Shown: positions 46,880-59,919, counted from the stretch's first letter. The stretch: DNA of 64,000 nt from Larix kaempferi (GCA_027924585.1 BSBM01000047.1:20957501-21021500); one strand, 5' to 3'. Numbers and translations are program-made. The notes: generated from the letters alone by a model not told the origin.

Positions 46880-49469
46880 GATTTGGAGTTGTTTTTTGGT
46901 GTTTTTAATGCAAAATATGAGTTTTTATGGCTATAGTTCTCATTGTTTCTATATTGTTCTCATTTTATAGTATATCGTGTTTTAACCATACATGCCCACT
47001 TACTTGGAATGTCATCATAATCTAAATCTAGTTAAATCATTCATTTCTATTTAAAAATATCTATAGACTCCATGACTTTTGCAAAGGTATTAATAGTGAT
47101 ATCGACCCCAAATTTACTATCAAATTTTGGAAGGAATTGTTCTAGAACGTATGGACCACATTAACCCTAAGCACTCAATACCAACCATAAATATATGGGA
47201 AAACCAAAGTGGTAAATAAATTTCTTTAAGGTTACGAAAGGAATTTTGTAATTGTTTATCAATCATGTTGGCCCAATTGCCTACATCTTGCATAATGGTG
47301 GTACAAAACCTCTTACCACACTTTAACATAGATGAATCCATTTAAATCCTTATAATGATACCTTCCATCATCAATAAAAAAAATAGTAAGTTTTCATCAA
47401 TTTTGAAGCTCCTATTATGAAAAACTATCCATCCAATTTTGATGAAATCCTTTGTATCCTTAAGGATCATCCAAAGCAAGGAAGTAATTGAATCAAGGAA
47501 CAAGATGTTTTGAAGGGAATTGACCATGAAGTTGAAGTAGGAGACTAGGTGTTTGTCCAAATCCAACCATACAAGAAAAAATGGCTAAAAAATTATAGAA
47601 TTCATAAACTTTAGCCCATGCTTTTTAGTCCTTACCAAATCTAAAAGAGAGTACACCAAGCAGCCTATGCTTTAGATATAAAAAACACGGAAAGTTACAT
47701 GATTTTTTTGTGTTTCATATTTGAAGAAAAATTTAGGTCTAACAACTCCTATACAAATAAAACTATCCATTTTGGATGAAAAAAAGGAGACCAACACTAA
47801 AGCTTGACAATGTCTTAAAAGGCAAAACCAAAGTCCTTCATTCAAGAAATGTCAACCAATAGGCCTTATACAATAGAGAAACATGTTGTAATATCAAGAT
47901 ACCAAGAAAAATAAATACTTTATATTGACACATTCATTTCTACCCATGCTTCAATGACGATGAAGCATTTCAAGAGGGGATGACTTGTAATGTGCCAAAA
48001 GTAGGCTATCGATTATTTATAGAAAACTAACTTTATAGTGCATTCTAATATGTTTGTTATGTGCAAGAGCTATAACTCTTCAATGTTAATTGTATATAAT
48101 ATCGTTGTACAATGCATAATGGTAACCGGTGATGAATAAATAATAAAATATATTTTGTATAAAGGTTGCCTCCAACTCCTATCTAGGTTTTGTCTTATTT
48201 ACAAGTTTTATCATGTTCGTCTTCATATGAAGTGCAACTCTTATGAATCCTCCCTCTTTACAAGTTTTCTTATGCTGGTTTTTCACTAAATTCCACTTCT
48301 TACAAATCCATCAAAACTAATATGCCTCTAAATTCTACCTAATTCTACGTTTTTCATGAGTTCGCCCCTAATGTTGGCCTACCTCTAAAGTTTGCCTCTC
48401 ATGAGTCTTCCTAGTTCATTTCAATTTTTCCATGTTGCATAGTCTCTTAAGTTTACCTCCAACAAATATTCTTTATGTATGCATTTCACATGCTACTCAA
48501 CCTCTAAAGTTTTCCCATGATGGTTTCTTTCTAAAGTGTGCTTCTTGTGATTCTTCCTTTATTTATTTTACTATTTTGGTATATCTCTTACAAGTATTTC
48601 TTTTTTCTAAGTTTTCCAATGGTGCTTTGCCTTTGAATTAGGTCTCATTTAGTGTGACTTTGAATTTTTCCTCTTAAAAGCTTACCTTATTTTTAATTTT
48701 CATCATGTTGGTTTATTTATGAAGTTTGCCTCTTATCATTTTTCCTTCTTTATGAGTATTACTATGTTGGTCTTCCTTTCAGGTCTGTCTATTATGGGTC
48801 TACCTTCTTTGTGAGTTTTCCCATGCTAGTCTTCCTTTCGATGTCTATCTTGTAGGTTCTTATCATCCATCAGGACTTCATGACTACTCATAGGATCCCA
48901 TCCTTCAAAAGGACTTGACTCTATGGTTCATAAGGTGACTCTTGATGAATCCATAACAACAATACAATAACCTCTCCAAGATGGTAATTTTTTATTGAAA
49001 CGTAACATAGTGTTTGTGAAGTTTCCTTTGTAGATCCCTCTTTAATTCTCTCTACATGCTTCCCTCATGTAAAGAGATACTATAGATTATGTTGTTTTTC
49101 CTTTTGTTATTAGTGTATTTGATGCTTCACTCGTCTTAATCTTATGCCTCCATTGACTCTTTAGCTTAGGCTTTCTCATTTTAGGATGAAGTTGAGGATG
49201 AATCTAAGGATAAAGCTTTGAACACTTCTCATCCTCATGCTCAATCTTATTGTAATGAAGAATACATTATAACCACTTCTTTCTTGGATAACACTTGTTT
49301 TGTTTACATTTTTCTTCTTTTGCTAACTTTTCTTCCTAGGCTCGTTGGTGACTAATTACTTCTTCAAACACTTAGCCACAAAATGTTTTTTCTATCCACA
49401 TATAGAACATGGACAATGATACTAGCATTGTGATGTCTAATAGACTTTCTTTTTGGGTTTTCTCAAAAA
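46880..49469. other. non-coding DNA, no gene recognised
   Basis: No domain was recognised on either strand; the minus-strand open stretches at 47120-47566 have no family features. From about 48200 to 48850 variants of CTCTAAAGTTTGCCTC and TTTTCCATG(T/C)TGGTCTTCC recur irregularly, suggesting an ancient degenerate repeat. An AATAAATAATAAAAT stretch at 48136 resembles the putative LTR end near 24030. Confidence 0.45.
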
Positions 49470-49474
49470 ATATG

Positions 49475-51103
49475 TGTAATGTCCCCATTTTGACTCCCCT
49501 TCGCATTTAAATCGTAAATGATGTAAATATTGATATTTAATCATGGTGAGGAGCTCAAGGCCAAAGCCCCACCATTGATTTAGCGTTTTATGTATTGGCA
49601 ATTAAAAATAGATGCACGTGGTTCTTGTGCTAGATAGGCACAATCTAAATAAGACATCATGTAAATACAGATTTTTAATGAAATACCCACAACTAGCTAT
49701 GCAATGCAACAAAGAGATGGGGGCATGATTCTACAAGGAATAGGGAGGGAAATTATTCAAACCCTTGAGCCAATGGTGTTAATCCACGTGTCAATGAGAA
49801 AACCCATAAACCATCAACTACCAATTTTGGGTTATGCACCCAATCATTTAATTCTTCCAAGAGTTGGTTGAGGCAGTTAATGCCTTGGGAATTGAGAGGT
49901 ATGGAAACCAATTTCGTGCATGGGCAAGCCATCAACCTGAGAATTCGTATTTTTGCTTCTTGGGCAAGAAAACACCCACAAAATGGTGCCCAAAGCCATT
50001 ATGAACCCATGGCTTTTGCCCTCTCACGCAGTCTGAGCTAGCTGGGCTTCCCCCATCACGTTTTTCATCATTTTCCTACATTTTTCCATGGCTGGGAGCT
50101 CGTTTTTGTGTTACACAGTGGCCGAGAGAGGAGGACCATGATTTGGGACTGTTATGGAGGCCGTTTTTGCCCTAGAATGTCCATGGATGTTTTTCTGAAA
50201 ACAGATTTGGCTTCCCAGGGTTGTTTCCCCCATTTTCCAGTTTCGTTTTTTTGGGTTTCCCACGTTTTTCTGAAGCTAATGAAAACCCCATCTTTGGGAA
50301 TCTCACTGTAAAAACCTTTTTTCATGCCCAGCACTTATACTTCTGCTGTTATGTGCATCCTTGTTTTGGTTTGAATCTGTGAGCAAGAGATTTGGAGTGG
50401 TAGTGGACAGAATTGGATTGATAAACCTAGTGGGGGGAAATAACCTCTCAAGAAGATCAAGAGGGCTGGCTACTCTTCTATGCACACCTTAGACACTCTA
50501 TATTGGAAGGTATGGCCTGAGGGACTGTGCATTGGTGAAGGGAATACTTCCTTCAGTGGGGTGTGTAGGCATTGTGGGTGCCAAGCTAGATAGATCTTGT
50601 AGAGGTATCCCTGGCTCTGTGCTTGAGCTCACTAGCTTAGCAATTCTTCCTTTCCATTTCCTAGCAGCCTGATAAACCCAATTGTAGATTGGCTTGGCTC
50701 ATCTTGGTGTATGCTTGGCTATGTGTGAGTCTGCTGTTCCCTGATTCCTTGTAGAGATCATGCCTCGCTCGGGGGTGGAAGTGTGTGGAGATATTGATGA
50801 TCACAATTGGCCTATGGTTGGGTGGAACGTTGTAGTTGCATAGCCAATTGCTTGGGACTACTTTGTTATAAGATAAGTATTATCTTTTATAAATTCTGCA
50901 ATGTATTTATTTAACGGCTGTCACAGAAATGTTGAATGTATGTTAGATATTAAACATGATTTTTAATTCCGCTGTGTTTCTATAACATGCACATGTATAT
51001 GTCTTTTTATCAATGAGTTTTTACTTAATGGATATGGGCTAGATGCTCGGATTTAGTGTCACATCCTCTCTATCATGTTGGTATGATGGGAGGGGACATT
51101 ACA
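49475..51103 (+). repeat. gypsy 5' LTR
   Basis: It runs TGTAATGTCCCC...GGGGACATTACA, so the ends show short inverted complementarity. ATATG precedes it. The open frames inside are not conserved domains. Its 3' part (about 50880-51045) is strongly different from the same part of the 3' LTR. Confidence 0.95.
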
Positions 51104-51106
51104 TTT

Positions 51107-51118
51107 TGATATCAGAGC
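51107..51118 (+). promoter_or_regulatory. gypsy primer-binding site, one mismatch
   Basis: TGATATCAGAGC starts three bases after the LTR and equals the tRNA-iMet site TGGTATCAGAGC except for one G-to-A change. Confidence 0.85.
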
Positions 51119-51354
51119 TGTTGGTTGTAGCATTGGACCTCTATGTGCCAAATCCAATTACAATCACATGGGAAGGTCCCTTCCTGATCACCACAGGTCT
51201 CATCATCGGGCCTAAACTGGCTAAGTTGGATAGTTTGCAGAGGTAAGGTTACCTCCTGCCGGGCAGTAGTCATCACAGAAAGAAGGAAAGATATCAAATT
51301 TTGCTAAGAGTTTTTGAAAAAAATTCTAAGTGTTCGGCATCGAAAGGAAATTTT

Positions 51355-51870
51355 TGGAAGGATTTGGCGAATTGCTCCGAAACAATGGGAGAATTTGGTG
51401 AATTGCCCCGAAACTATGGAAGGATTCCGCAAGTTGTTTTGCAATGCGGAAGCATTCGGCAAGTTGGCCCGAAACTGCGGAAGGATTCCGCGAATTGTTC
51501 CGCAACGCGGAAGAGTTCGGCAAGTTGGCCCGAAACTGCGGAAGGATTCCGTAAATTGTTCCGCAACGTGGAAGAGTTCGGCAAGTTGGCCCTAAACTGT
51601 GGAAGGATTCCGCGAATTGTTCCGCAATGCTGAAGAGTTCGGCAAGTTGGCCCGAAACTGCGGAAGGATTCCATGAATTGTTCCGCAACGCGGAAGAGTT
51701 TGGCAAGTTGGCCCGAAACTGCGGAAGGATTCCGCGAATTGTTTCGCAACGCGGAAGAGTTTGGCAAGTTGGCCTGAAACTGCAAAAGGATTCCACGAAT
51801 TGTTTCGCAATGCGGAAGATTTTAGCAAGTTGGCCCGAAACTGCGGAAGGATTCCGCGAATTGTTCTGCA
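51355..51870 (+). repeat. 61-bp hairpin-bearing tandem array in the gypsy leader
   Basis: AGGATTCC landmarks at 51421, 51482, 51543, 51604, 51665, 51726, 51787 and 51848 give an exact 61-bp period. Each unit contains a stem such as TTCCGCAACGCGGAA (six base pairs, AAC loop) and GGCAAGTTGGCCCGAAACTGC. The open frames on both strands here follow from the absence of stops in the unit. Confidence 0.93.
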
Positions 51871-52080
51871 ACTACGGTAGGACTCGGAAAATCGTCTCGC
51901 AATTGCGGAAGGATTCGGCAAATCGCCCTACAATTGTGGAAGGACTCAGAAAATCGTCCCGCAATTGCGGAAGGATTCAGCAAATCGCCCCCCAACTGCG
52001 GAAGGACTCGGCAAATCATCCCCCAATTGCGGAAGGATTCGACAAACCGCCCCGAAACTGCGGAAGGAATTTTCAAATTC
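51871..52080 (+). repeat. 31-bp related sub-array
   Basis: Units of about 31 bp (TTGCGGAAGGATTCGGCAAA, TCGCCCxxCAA) follow directly. Two such units nearly equal one 61-bp unit, so the longer array probably arose as a diverged dimer. Confidence 0.85.
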
Positions 52081-52482
52081 TCTTCCGAAATTGCAGAAGA
52101 GCTCCACAAGTTGCTCCGAAACAAGGAATTTCAGCCATTTTTCAGGGAGATTTTCAGGTGCCGAAAATGGAAAAAATTCCATGGAACTTATACGCCAGAT
52201 TGCGCGATTGTGAGAAAATTCCTTGACCCCCGTCGTCCCCCCCTTGACCCCGTCATCCCCCTCATATGTCGTTGATTGTGAGAAAATTATATGATTTGAC
52301 AAATTGTCAATATAATATTTTCCCACGTACATGAAAGTAAATTATGAATTTATGAGAATATAATGCAGCTAACAATTGTGTGGATGAACACATTTTGCAG
52401 AATCATAGTTACATTAGGGAAGCACTCTAGATAGTATGGTTGGAAAGTTTTGGATCTTGGTTGGGCCAAGAAAATCAACATC

Positions 52483-55400
52483 ATGGATGATGCACAGGAT
52501 CCCTATGAGCCTGAGACAGATGCCATGGGGGAGAACATACATGTTGAAAATGCTGAAACAGAATATAATGTGAGAAGAAATCAAGAGACTCCTCTAGGTA
52601 TTGCAGCCACCATGAGAAGCCTAAGGGTGGAATTGCAAAGTTGTAGAGAAGATAATGAAAGGATGATTAAAGCTCAGGAAGAACAAAATCAGTTGAATGC
52701 AGCCATACTACAGAGTTTGACAGACATCTAAAGGAAAATAAACTCTGGGCATCCGACATCAAATCTAGAAAGGGGTGGGAGTAGTTCTAGAAGGAATTCC
52801 CATAAGAGGGCTAGTAGCTCAAGAAGATTTTCTACAGATCGTACCTATACTCCAGAAATCTCTTCTAATGAATCATCTGACTCTGAAGAATCCGTTGAGG
52901 GTTCGATCTCTTCATCCCGCAGAAGCAAGAGGAAGAGGCACTACAAGAACAGTTCGCATGGGGAATTTAAGAAGGAAAAACCTCCTACATTTGATGGAGA
53001 GGTAAAGTCTGGTCAATAAGCTGAAGCTTGGCTTCTTGGGATGAGAAAATATTTCCAAGTCCAAGACTACTCTGGAAATATGAAGGAAAGGGTAGCCATC
53101 TTCAACTTGAATGGAAGAGCATCTATATGGTGGGAACACATCAGGCAAGTGAGGAAGATCAACGAAAGGAAGATTGTGTGGAAGCAGTTCAAGAAATACT
53201 TCAAGCAGAAGTACCTCTCTGATAGGTACTATGATGATAAGATCAAAGAGTTCCATGAGCTGAGATTGGGACAATTGACCATGGAAGAATATGCAAACAA
53301 ATTCTTGGAACTGCTAAGATATGTCAGGTACATTCGAGATGATAAGGTGAAAATTTAGCGTTTCCTAAGTGGACTGCCCCAGTCATACAAAGATAGAATT
53401 GAGTTTGATGAACCTCGAACTCTAGAGGAGGCCATAAGAAAGGCCAAGTATTGCTTTGATCAAAACAAAAGAAAACTAGAATTCCATAAGGCATGGAAGG
53501 ATAAGAAAAACGAAAAGTTTGATCAGAGGAAGAAGGGGTTCAAGCCTCCTCAATTCTGGAATCAGCTAAGGCAGCCATCCTAGGTTGTGACTAAGCCAAC
53601 TAGGATGATGGGAGACAAGCCAAGATATCCAAAGGAGCCAAGAGAACCACTTTAATGTTGGGGTTGTGGAGGAGACCACATGCTTAGGAACTGTCCACAT
53701 CGGAATGGGAATGCAAATCAAGTCCACAACATCCAGGGAGCTGAAACTGTGGGTCAAGTGGCGAGGACAATCCCTAGAATCTATGCAGCACTAGACGACC
53801 GCCAAGCAGATCATCAGTCAACTGTGGTTGAATTTGAAGGTAATATTGCTAAGCAATATGTTTCTATTTTGATTGATCCCGGATCTACTCACAATTATGT
53901 CACTCCTAGAATTGTTGAGATTTGTGCTTTCAAGAAATTAAAGCATAGTAAATCATGGTTAGTTCAACTAGCCACTGGAACCAAGAGAAAAGTTAGTGAA
54001 ATAGTAGAGAAATGTCCATTAAAGATGGATGGGCTATTCACTTATGCAGATCTGAATATTTTACCACTTGGTTCCTATGATATTCTCATTGGAATGGATT
54101 GGTTAGAAGCACACAGGGTCAAACTTGACTGCTACAATAAGACATTTGAATGCATGGACGAAGAAGGAAACCTGAGGGTTGTAAAAGGCATTCCAAAGGT
54201 GACTTCTGTCAGACAGGTTTCAGCCATGCAGCTGAAGAAGTTCTGTAGGAAGGGATGTCAATTGTATGCAGCCCACATTTTAGAGGCAACAGAGAATGAA
54301 ACTCTTAAATTGGAGGACTATCATGTATTGCAAGAATTCATGGATGTTTTTCCTGATGAGATTCCAAAACTCCCTCCAAAGAGAGACATTGACTTTACAA
54401 TTGAACTTGTGCCAGGAGCGGCACCAGTGTCTAAGACACCCTATAGGATGAGTACACCGGAATTGATAGAATTGAAAATGCAATTACAAGAGTTGCTGGA
54501 AAAGAAATATATTAGGCCAAGTGTGTCCCCGTGGGGAGCACCTGTTCTATTTGTGAAAAAGAAAGATGGAACACTCAGATTATGTATTGACTATAGGCAG
54601 TTGAACAAAGTCACTATGAAGAAAAAATACCCATTGCCCCGAATTGATGACCTTTTTGAACAAATGAGAGGAGCAAAGGTATTCTCAAAGATTGACTTGA
54701 GGTCTGGTTACCATCAGGTAAGAATCAAAGAAAAAGATATCCATAAGACATCCTTTAGAACGAGGTATGGACACTATGAGTTTGTAGTGGTACCATTCGG
54801 TCTCACAAATGCACTAGCTACATTCATGTGTCTCATGAATAATGTTTTTAGCAAATATTTGGACAAGTTTGTTCTTGTATTCCTAGACGACATTCTCATT
54901 TATTCTAAGAATCAATAAGAGCATGAAGAACATTTGAGAATGACAATGCAATTGCTAAGGGAGCATAAGCTGTATGCAAAGTTGAGCAAATGTGACTTTT
55001 ATAAAGATATAATTCATTATTTGGGTCACATCATCTCCAACGAAGGGATATCTGTAGACCCTGAGAAGATTGAAACCATTATGAATTGGCCAAATCCAAG
55101 GAATGTGACTGATGTGAGATCTTTTATGGGCCTTGCTGGTTACTACAGGAGGTTTATCGAAGGATTATCCAAGGTTGCAAACCCGATCACTTCTTTGCAA
55201 AAGAAGAGGATAAAGTTTGAATGGTCACCAAGATGTGGGGAAAGTTTTCAACGGTTGAAGAATCTTCTTATAAGTGCACCTGTTTTGAAGATTGCAGACC
55301 CGGAAAAAGACTTTGTGGTATGTACCGATGCAAGCAATCAAGGACTTGGAGGATTTCTTATGCAAGACAACCACGTGATATGCTATGAGTCAAGAAAGTT

Positions 55401-57153
55401 GAAGGAGCATGAGGATAACTATGCTACTTATGATATAGAACTTGCAGCCATAGTACATGCTTTAAAGATGTGGAGGCATTACTTAATGGGAACAAAATTT
55501 GAGTTAAGGGCAGACCATTGTGGTCTGAAATACTTGTTTGATCAGCCAACTTTAAATGCTAGGCAAGCTAGATGGTTAGATTTTTTGTGTGAATTTGATT
55601 TTGAAATCAAACACATAAAAGGGAAATAAAACAAGGTGGCTGATGCACTCAGCAGGAAGGTACATGAAATGCATGTGGCAATACTTAGTACTTTCCAACC
55701 AGATTTGAAGCAGCAGATTGTTAACCATATTGCTGAGGATGAAGTCTACGTGCACATAAAGGACAAATTGCAGTAGCAAGACCTCGACAAGAAGTATGAA
55801 GGCTATCATTTGGAAGAAGGCGGACTTCTTACTTATAAGGATAGAGTCTATATTCCAAATGAGACAGATTTGAGGAGAATTGTTATGGATGAAATCCATA
55901 AAGCTCCATACTCTGGTCACCCAGGATATCAGAAAACAATTGCTACAACAAGAAAATATTATTTCTAGCCAGGCATGAAGAAGGACATCACTGAATACAT
56001 TTCTAAGTGCATGGAATGTCAGCAGGTGAAAAGTGAACACCAACATCCAACAGGTTTATTGCTCCCAGTGCCAATTCCAAAATGGAAATGGGAAGTAATA
56101 TCCATGGACTTTATTACAGGATTGCCAATGACTGTGAGACAACATGATTCCATCATGGTTGTGGTGGACAAGTTAACAAAGGCAACACATTTTATACCGG
56201 TTAAGTCCACACATAAAGCCGATGCCATTGCAAATATTTTCATGAAGGAAATTTTCAAATTACATGGGTTTCCTAAGGCAATAATTTCTGACAGGGATAC
56301 CAAGTTCACTTCCAATTTTTGGAAAGGTCTCTTTGCAGATTTGGGTACACAGCTAAGCTTTAGTACCGCATACCATCCTCAAACAGATGGGCAAACAGAA
56401 AGAGTAAATTGGGTGCTTGAAGACATGCTCCGCATGTATGTAATGGACAAACCATCCAAGTGGGAGGATTATCTACACTTGGTAGAATTTGCATATAACA
56501 ATGGGCAACAAGCATCGTTGGGAATGAGTCCTTATGAGGCTTTGTACGACAGAAGGTGTAGGACACCAGTGACTTGGGACAATCCAGTGAACAGAATTGT
56601 ACTTGGGCCATAATTGCTTAAGAAAATGGAGCAAGAAGTTGCCAAGATCATACAGAATTTAAAAACAACCCAGGATAGACAGAAAAGCTATGCAAATAAA
56701 CATAGAGTGCATAGGGAATTCAATGTTGGGGATCATGTGTATCTTAGAGTGAGATCAAGGAAGAGTTCCTTAAAGCTTGGGAGTTGTGCCAAGCTATCAC
56801 CTAGATATTGTGGGCCGTTTGAAGTGCTTGAAAGAATAGGACCAGTTGCATATAGACTTGCATTTCCTGCTAGCACTAAAGCTCATAATGTTTTTCATGT
56901 CTCTTTGCTTAAGAAATATGTACATGATCCTAACCATGTGATTAATTGGGATGTGATCCAGGTGGAACACGAGGGAGAGTTCCAAACCAACCCATTGCGC
57001 ATCCTAGACAAGAAGGTAACATTGCTCTGGAACTGAGCCATAGGACAGGTAAAGGTGCAATGGAAGCACTATGATCCTGATGAGGCTACTTGGGAGCTGG
57101 AGGATGCCATGAGGGTGGCATATCCATTTTTGTTCAATTTTGATGAGCATTGA
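52483..57153 (+). pseudogene. gypsy gag-pol, one frame with eleven in-frame stops
   Basis: From ATG 52483 (MDDAQDPYEP) to TGA 57151-57153 the frame is kept for 1557 codons without any shift. Stops lie at 52729, 53017, 53653, 54916, 55627, 56611 (TAA), 53356, 53581, 55774, 55966 (TAG) and 57034 (TGA). Domains in order: Gag (WWEHIRQ...YANKFLELLRY, about 53040-53350); CCHC-type knuckle [13 protein letters not shown] (53656-53694); protease [11 protein letters not shown] (about 53870); RT with [13 protein letters not shown] and FLDDILIYS (about 54690-54905); RNase H with CTDASNQG, YDIELAA and RADHCGL (the usual TDH is ADH); integrase zinc motif (HPGYQ...CMECQQ), D in MDFITGLP, D in ISDRDTKF and E in DGQTERVN; and a chromodomain-like end (WKHYDPDEATWELEDAM). 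The stop before 55966 replaces the usual Trp of YYWPGM. Confidence 0.95.
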
Positions 57154-57168
57154 GGACAATGCTAATGT

Positions 57169-57181
57169 AAGGGGAGGGGAA
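57169..57181 (+). promoter_or_regulatory. gypsy polypurine tract
   Basis: AAGGGGAGGGGAA-type purines run to the base before the 3' LTR (the last two bases are A and the LTR starts TG). Confidence 0.85.
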
Positions 57182-58803
57182 TGTAATGTCCCCATTTTGA
57201 CCCCCTTCGCATTTAAATTGTAAATGATGTAAATATTGATATTTAATCATGGTGAGGAGCTCAAGGCCAAGGCCCCACCATTGATTTAACGTTTTATGTA
57301 TCGACAATTAAAAATAGATGCATGTGGTTCTTGTGCTAGATAGGCACAATGTAAATAAGACATCATGTAAATACGGATTTTTAATGAAATACCCACAACT
57401 AGCTATGCAATGCAACAAAGAGATGGGGGCATGATTCTACAAAGAATAGGGAGGAAAATTATTCAAACCCTTGATCCAATGGTGTTAATCCATGTGTCAA
57501 TGAGAAAACCCATAAAACACCAACTACCCATTTTGGGTTATGCACCCAATCATTTAATTCTTCCAAGAGTTGGTTGAGGCCATTAATTCCTTGGGAATGG
57601 AGAGGTATGGAAACCAATTTCGTGCATGGGCAAGCCATCAACCTGGGAATTTGTATTTTTGCTTCTTGGGCAAGAAAACACCCACGAAATGGTGCCCAAA
57701 GCCATTCTGAACCCATGGCTTTTTTCCTCTCACGCAGTCTGAGCTAGCTGGGCTTCCCTCATCACGTTTTTCATCATTTTCTTGCATTTTTCCATGGTTG
57801 GGAGCTCGTTTTTGTGTTACACAATGGCTGGGAGAGGAGGACCATGATTTGGGACTGTTATGGATGCCGTTTTTGCCCCAGAATGTCCATGGACATTTTT
57901 CTGAAAACAAATTTGGCTTCCCAGGGTTGTTTCCCCATCTTCCAGTTTCATTTTTTTTGGGTTTCCCACATTTTTCTAAAGCTAATCAAAACCCCATCTT
58001 TGGGTATCTCACTGTAAAAACATTTCTTCATGCCCAACACTTATACTTCTGCTGTTATGTGCATCCTTGTTTTGGTTTGAATCCGTGAGCAAGAGATTTG
58101 GAGTGGTAGTGGACAGAATTGGCTTGATAAACCTAGTGGGGGGAAATAACCTCTCAAGAAGATCAAGAGGGATGGCTACTCTTCTATGCACACCTTAGAC
58201 ACTCTAGATTGGAAGGTATGGCCTGAGGGACTGTGCATTGGTGAAGGGAATACTTCCTTGAGTGGGGTGTGTAGGCATTGTGGGTGCCAAGCTATATAGA
58301 TCTTGTAGAGGTATCCCTGGCTCTGTGCTTGAGCTCACTAGCTTAGAAATTCTTCATTTCCATTTTCTAGCAGCCTGATAAACCCAATTGTAGATTGGCT
58401 TGGCTCATCTTGGTGTATGCTTGGCTATGTGTGAGTCTGCTGTTCCCTGATTCCTTGTAGATATCATGCCCAGCTTGAGGGTGGCAGTGTGTGGAGATAT
58501 TGATGATCACAACTGGCCTATGGTTGGGTGGAACGTTGTAGTTGCATAGCTAGTTGCTTGGGACTACTTTGTTATAAGATAAGTACTCTCTTGTGTTAAC
58601 TTTGCAATTATTTATTTATGAATATCTTGAATGTATGATGGATGTGTTATTGAAATTACTTTCGCCGTGTTTTCTTATAATTATACATTCCATATGTATT
58701 TTTATACTATGTGAATGCTTACTTAAAAGTTCATGGGGCTAGATGCCCAGTTTTAGCATCACGTCCTCTCTATCATGCTGGTATGATAGGAGGGGACATT
58801 GCA
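57182..58803 (+). repeat. gypsy 3' LTR
   Basis: TGTAATGTCCCC...GGGGACATTGCA, 1622 bp, followed by ATATG. It is collinear with the 5' LTR except for a ~160-bp block at about 58580-58742. Confidence 0.95.
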
Positions 58804-58808
58804 ATATG

Positions 58809-59919
58809 TAATTTAATCCCGGTTAATGGATTAGGGACTATTTCTAATATGGGTTAATGGATTAGGGTCTTGGATGCTGCAGAATACCTACATATTGTAT
58901 TGTGAGTGGTTAATAATCATAATGAGAAATTGAGAGGCGTGGCTCTAAGTTTTGTTGGTTGTTGAGCTCCAAATTTGACATGTTTTGAAGGATTGTTTTA
59001 TGTATTTATGTATCCCTTTCTCTTCTATATCTTACTCATTTACACCTTCATTGTCACATATTTACCTATTTCATCCATCATTATTCGTATTCACTCATAT
59101 GAACTTCAAAAGGATTAATAATGCTAAAAATATGAATATTCCATGTATTAGTGATTATTTGGAGCATATGGGTTTGTTTCTTAACCAAATATTTAAGGGT
59201 GTGGCTGTTTTCAATGCAGCGTCTGTCTTTTCTTGCAGTGTTTGTTTACATTCACATTGTCTTTCTGTTCCTACAACATCATACTGTTCTTGCAATTTTG
59301 GTTTATTCCTGCAGCCAACAGTTCACCCTTATCTTTCCACCAACGAATTTGGGGATATGGATAATGTTATTATGCTCTTATGATATTCAACCAATTCAAA
59401 TAGCCTTCATTGTCCTAATTTAATTAAGTCAAAGATTGGGTTGGTTGTGGATCCACTTTTCTTGGATCTAGTTCTATCTCCTTTCCATTTTGTGAAAGGA
59501 GATATTTATGTATAAATAAGAGAGCATAGAAAAATGGGGGATTCATTTAGTCAGAGGTTAGAGTCGGAGAGAGGGGGATATCATTGGATTAAAGAGTAAA
59601 CGCTTCATTCTGTAAATTCTTCACACTGGAATAAAGAAATTTTCTGCTGCAAATTGTGATCCTACTGTTATAGTCTTTCTTGGCAGTATATGCCAAGGGA
59701 GGCAGGCCCCCCTCCCTTTGGTATATGCTTCCCTAATTTCTCTTTTCAGTTGTGTGATTGTAGATTTATGTGTGTTTCAGTTTAGTGTTTTTTTTTCTAC
59801 ATTAACGTTGTTTTGTTCCTGCAGCACTGCAGGGACCTATAGCTTTCAATTTCACAAGTCATAATTTCATTTTATAAAGTGGATTGCAATTGGTTTATGA
59901 TTTCATCCTTCTAGAGATT
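58809..59919. other. non-coding DNA with an LTR-like promoter signature
   Basis: GGTTAATGGATTAGGG occurs twice (about 58822 and 58851). A GTATAAATAAGAGAGC TATA-like box at about 59510 is followed by an AATAAAG polyadenylation-like signal at about 59633 and a small hairpin CTTGGCAGTATATGCCAAG (about 59679). This could be part of an old LTR. Neither end was found. The open frame at 58985-59383 has no recognisable domain. Confidence 0.4.

Larger units (their letters stand above)
49475..58803 (+). mobile_element. full-length Ty3/gypsy chromovirus-type element
   Basis: The 9329-bp element has LTRs of 1629 and 1622 bp and an ATATG target duplication on both sides (49470-49474 and 58804-58808). A primer site, a repeat-bearing leader, one gag-pol frame and a polypurine tract lie between the LTRs. 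The order PR-RT-RNH-INT plus a chromodomain-like C-terminus places it among plant chromoviruses. Most of the LTR length differs by roughly 5% by eye, so it is older than the copia at 26.6 kb. Eleven in-frame stops make it non-functional. The 8953-11321 solo LTR belongs to a related family. Confidence 0.95.

Noticed and set aside
51301-52332. Open frames up to 199 codons on both strands in the gypsy leader
   Set aside because: The 61/31-bp repeat lacks stops; a 61-bp period shifts frame every unit, so no conserved protein repeat exists. The region lies between the primer site and gag.
52483-57153. Alternative genetic code or programmed stop readthrough
   Set aside because: Eleven stops of all three types in a diverged element are explained by point mutation. 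The tRNA and other features are ordinary plant nuclear ones.
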